The translations under genes and the position numbers were made by a program. Below are positions 61,515 through 64,000 of a DNA stretch of 64,000 bases, piece by piece (position 1 is the stretch's first letter; the number at the start of each line of letters is the position of its first letter). This DNA is from Paenibacillus sp. 32352 (GTDB lineage Bacteria > Bacillota > Bacilli > Paenibacillales > NBRC-103111), in assembly GCF_002042965.1 (NCBI RefSeq), contig NZ_MZNT01000015.1:1-64000 (forward strand), written 5' to 3'. Under the pieces are notes generated by a model that searched no databases, was not told the origin of the DNA, and worked only from the letters and a program-made list of their open reading frames with translations.

Positions 61515-62153
61515 ATGAATATCAAAGAATGGAAAGTAGAGCTTCGACGCCATGCGGAAGCAGAGCGAAATGCATTGTCTCCTTCGGAGCACAGCATCAA
61601 GTCGAAGCGGATTAGTGAAGCGTTGGTTCGCCGAATCGGCGAGATTATGGATTCCAGTGTCAGGCCGGGTCATCGGCCCACTTTATTTACGTATGTACCT
61701 GTTAAATCCGAGGTGGATGTGACGCCGGTAATGGAGGCCTGCTGGGCCAAACAATACCGTGTGCTTGTCCCCAAAGTGCAGCAGGAGCCCAAGCAGCTGA
61801 AGCTGTTCGAGATCTCGTCCTATGACGATTTGGAGAAGGGGTCCTGGAACATTCCCGAGCCGGTGTCAAGTGCGCCCAGGTTCCATGACGTGAAACAGAT
61901 CGATGTGATTCTGGTTCCCGGTCTTGCTTTTGATTTGCAATTCGGAAGGCTGGGCTACGGCGGCGGCTTCTACGATCGCTTTATGCAGCAGTATGTACGC
62001 TCCGGATGGAGCATGCCGTACATTATTGCGGGTGCCTTTGAATTGCAAATGATTAAGGAGGTTCCGATGGGCTTGTTCGACTTCCGGCTGGACGAGCTGA
62101 TTACGGAGGAACGAACGCTCCGCGCCTCCGCAACGGGAGGGGTGAAGCGATGA
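61515..62153 (+). CDS. 5-formyltetrahydrofolate cyclo-ligase
   Basis: ATP-dependent conversion of 5-formyl-THF to 5,10-methenyl-THF, a salvage step in folate metabolism. The 212-aa protein has the ATP/substrate motif GYGGGFYDRF, VPGLAFD before it, and the basic N-terminal KVELRRHAEAERNAL with the conserved RxxR. ATG 61515 has AGAGAGG upstream; an earlier in-frame ATG gives a tail without homology. The stop overlaps the moaC start (ATGA at 62150-62153). Named yqgN in B. subtilis. Confidence 0.92.
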   Translation: MNIKEWKVELRRHAEAERNALSPSEHSIKSKRISEALVRRIGEIMDSSVRPGHRPTLFTYVPVKSEVDVTPVMEACWAKQYRVLVPKVQQEPKQLKLFEISSYDDLEKGSWNIPEPVSSAPRFHDVKQIDVILVPGLAFDLQFGRLGYGGGFYDRFMQQYVRSGWSMPYIIAGAFELQMIKEVPMGLFDFRLDELITEERTLRASATGGVKR

Positions 62154-62644
62154 GTGAATCTAATCCGTTGACTCATTTTAATGAGCAGGGAAGAGCGCGA
62201 ATGGTCGACATCTCCGATAAACAGGAGACAAGCCGCACTGCAACGGCAAGGACGAGCGTCACGATGAAGCCTTCTACGCTGACTTTGATCAAGGAAGGAC
62301 GCATCGGTAAGGGGGACGTGCTTGCCGTGGCGCAGGTCGCGGCCATCATGGCCGCCAAGAAAACGTCGGACTGGATACCGATGTGCCACCCGTTATCCTT
62401 AACGGGGATCGACGTCCGGTTTAGCGACAACGACGATAACTGTCTCTATATCGAAGCGACCGTTAAGACGAAAGGGCTGACCGGAGTGGAGATGGAAGCG
62501 TTGACTGCCGTCTCGGCCGCCGCTTTGACCGTCTATGATATGTGTAAGGCCGCGGAGAAGGATATGGTGATAGGTCCGACCCTGCTGGTCAACAAGACCG
62601 GCGGCAAAAACGGAGATTTTTATAGAAACGATACCGACAGGTAA
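62150..62644 (+). CDS. moaC: cyclic pyranopterin monophosphate synthase
   Basis: Second step of molybdopterin synthesis, acting with MoaA. The 164-aa chain has MVDISDKQETSRTATA, KGDVLAVAQVAAIMAAKKTS, the IPMCHPL motif, and TGVEMEALTAVSAAALTVYDMCKA, all standard for MoaC. The start overlaps the previous stop by four bases and follows GGGAGGGG, so translation is coupled. Confidence 0.96.
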   Translation: MSESNPLTHFNEQGRARMVDISDKQETSRTATARTSVTMKPSTLTLIKEGRIGKGDVLAVAQVAAIMAAKKTSDWIPMCHPLSLTGIDVRFSDNDDNCLYIEATVKTKGLTGVEMEALTAVSAAALTVYDMCKAAEKDMVIGPTLLVNKTGGKNGDFYRNDTDR

Positions 62645-62685
62645 TCACTTTACGGTACAATAAGCCCATGGAGAGGAGTAAGCTT

Positions 62686-63186
62686 ATGCGTTGGAAAGTG
62701 GCGATTTTAACCGCAAGCGACCGAGGATCCCGGGGAGAGCGTGAAGATACGAGCGCCCAAGTCATTCGGGAGCTGATCGAAGAGGAAATTAACGGGGAAA
62801 TTATTGAATACCGTGTAGTGCCGGACGAAAAGGACGAAATCATGGCCGCACTGATCGAAATGACCGATTATTTCAAGGTTGATCTTATCTTGACCACAGG
62901 CGGAACGGGCTTGGCCCCCAGGGATGTAACACCGGAAGCGACATTGGAAGTGATTGATCGCCAAGCTCCGGGATTTGCCGAGGCGATGCGAATGATCTCG
63001 ATGCAAAAGACGCCTAGAGCGATGCTCTCGCGGGCGGTATCCGGGATTCGCGGAAGAACGCTGATCATTAATCTTCCAGGCAGCCCCAAGGGCGTATCGG
63101 AAAATTTGGCCGCCATCATGGATCAGCTGCCCCATGCTCTGGGTATCCTGACCGGCCGCGAAGGAGATCATGGCTATGAAGCCTGA
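62686..63186 (+). CDS. molybdopterin adenylyltransferase-type protein (MoaB/MogA)
   Basis: A 166-aa protein of the MoCF family. Seen: AILTASDRGSRG, VVPDE, LTTGGTGLAPRDVTPEAT and the INLPGSPKGVSENL motif. It either adenylylates molybdopterin (Mog role) or has an undefined role (MoaB). ATG 62686 has GAGGAG upstream; an in-frame ATG at 62668 lacks this. It lies between moaC and a MoeA-like gene. Confidence 0.92.
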   Translation: MRWKVAILTASDRGSRGEREDTSAQVIRELIEEEINGEIIEYRVVPDEKDEIMAALIEMTDYFKVDLILTTGGTGLAPRDVTPEATLEVIDRQAPGFAEAMRMISMQKTPRAMLSRAVSGIRGRTLIINLPGSPKGVSENLAAIMDQLPHALGILTGREGDHGYEA

Positions 63187-64000
63187 CAGCATGCTTCGTG
63201 AGGTTAGGGTAGGGGATGCCGTCGGGATGATGCTGGCGCATGATTTGACGCAGATTCTGCCCGGCGAGTTCAAGGGCCGTCTGTTCAAGAAGGGCCACGT
63301 AATCCAGGAAAGCGATATCCCGGCCCTCTTGAATATCGGCAAGGAGCACATTTATGCCATGTCATTGGAGCAAGGCTGGCTTCATGAGGATGAAGCGGCC
63401 AAGCGAATGGCCAAGGCAGCGGCGGGATGCAATGTCGTGCTGACGGAGCCCCATGAAGGGAAGGTCACGCTGAAGTCCTCTATTCATGGGTTAGCCAAGG
63501 TACACAAGCCGCTGGTCGATGCGGTGAATAGCCTGGAGCAGATTGTGATGTCCACGATCAAGACGAATAAGGTCGTACAACCGGGACAGGCGTTGGTCGG
63601 CACGCGGGTGATTCCTCTTATTATAGAAGAGGACAAAATCATAGAAGTAGAGAAGCGGGCGAGCCAGCCGTTGGTTGAGGTCAAGCCGTTTCGACCGCTC
63701 CGTGTAGGCTTGATTACTACAGGAAGTGAAGTATTTAAGGGACGGATTCAGGATAAATTCGGTCCTATTGTCAGGGAAAAAGTAGCGGCGCTCGGCTCCG
63801 AAGTGGTGGAGCAAAGGCTGGCACCGGATGATAGCGACACGATTGCCGGCGAAATCCGTTATTTTTTGGAAGAGCAAAAGGTCGATCTGATCCTTGTGAC
63901 TGGCGGGATGTCCGTAGATCCGGATGACCGGACTCCGGGTGCCATTAAGCAGGCGGGAGCCCGCATAGTAAGCTATGGGACACCGATGCTTCCCGGCTCC
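63176..64000 (+). CDS. MoeA-like molybdopterin-binding protein, cut by window end
   Basis: Open from ATG 63176 (AAGGAG nine bases upstream) to the end of the window, 275 codons without a stop. It overlaps the previous gene by 11 bases. The N-terminal part (LREVRVGDAVGMMLAHDLTQI) is typical of this family, and the MoCF domain starts at RVGLITTGSEVFKGRIQDKFGP, with LILVTGGMSVDPDDRTPGAI near the end. The family takes part in molybdenum insertion into the cofactor. The product appears to lack the full-length MoeA N-terminal layout and may be the shorter MoeA-like type. Confidence 0.85.
   Translation, partial: MKPDSMLREVRVGDAVGMMLAHDLTQILPGEFKGRLFKKGHVIQESDIPALLNIGKEHIYAMSLEQGWLHEDEAAKRMAKAAAGCNVVLTEPHEGKVTLKSSIHGLAKVHKPLVDAVNSLEQIVMSTIKTNKVVQPGQALVGTRVIPLIIEEDKIIEVEKRASQPLVEVKPFRPLRVGLITTGSEVFKGRIQDKFGPIVREKVAALGSEVVEQRLAPDDSDTIAGEIRYFLEEQKVDLILVTGGMSVDPDDRTPGAIKQAGARIVSYGTPMLPGS

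Overview
The window reads as a chromosomal segment of a Firmicute close to Paenibacillus. Supporting signs are strong AGGAGG-type ribosome sites, T-box and purine riboswitch leaders, BirA and PurR type operators, sigma-A promoters with near-consensus boxes, an MsmX-dependent style carbohydrate ABC system without its own ATPase, a membrane-bound AraC regulator, and gene order recalled from Bacillus subtilis (moxR-DUF58-transglutaminase-guaA-pbuG; ydiF near moaC). No IS element, prophage, CRISPR array or rRNA gene was seen.

Layout. 1-613: six tRNA genes and a terminator. 1100-5000: bioB behind a BirA operator, then kduD-kdgK-eda for the end of pectin/uronate breakdown. 5150-18550: a small exported NTR-like protein, a probable gene remnant, then a leftward block of glutamate synthase large subunit, hemL, a PhzF-family enzyme and a LytR-CpsA-Psr protein, followed by a rightward three-gene ABC-2 exporter. 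18550-20580: a second, divergent methionyl-tRNA synthetase behind a Met T-box (leftward). 20760-25000: an exported repeat protein, a serine hydrolase, a Bcp peroxiredoxin and a polysaccharide deacetylase. 25050-36160: a sugar-uptake locus (AraC/YesN-like regulator, two permeases, two lipoproteins, a GH95 glycosidase) with an adjacent esterase-like hydrolase. 36460-46320: moxR, DUF58, transglutaminase, guaA, an AT-rich orphan flagellin with its own sigma-D type promoter, then pbuG under PurR-box and guanine riboswitch control. 46470-48900: leuA behind two tandem Leu T-boxes. 49000-55100: a frameshifted methyltransferase, then two DnaA-box clusters flanking a large membrane protein and an ABC-F ATPase. 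55400-60000: a ten-repeat Ig-like exported protein, a lipoprotein gene broken by an in-frame TGA, and a second exported protein of the same repeat family as the one at 20763. 60270-64000: an exonuclease/endonuclease/phosphatase-family protein and the start of a folate/molybdopterin operon (5-formyl-THF cyclo-ligase, moaC, moaB/mogA, moeA-like, cut by the window end).

How the parts fit. Much of the window is amino-acid or nucleotide economy under RNA-level control (Met, Leu, guanine) plus carbon scavenging (uronates, a GH95 oligosaccharide). The most unusual items are the DnaA-box clusters far from any dnaA/dnaN gene, the stress-inducible second MetRS with altered signature motifs, the tandem Leu T-boxes, the flagellin inserted into a conserved purine locus, the opal-interrupted lipoprotein, and the two-locus family of repeat-module exported proteins.
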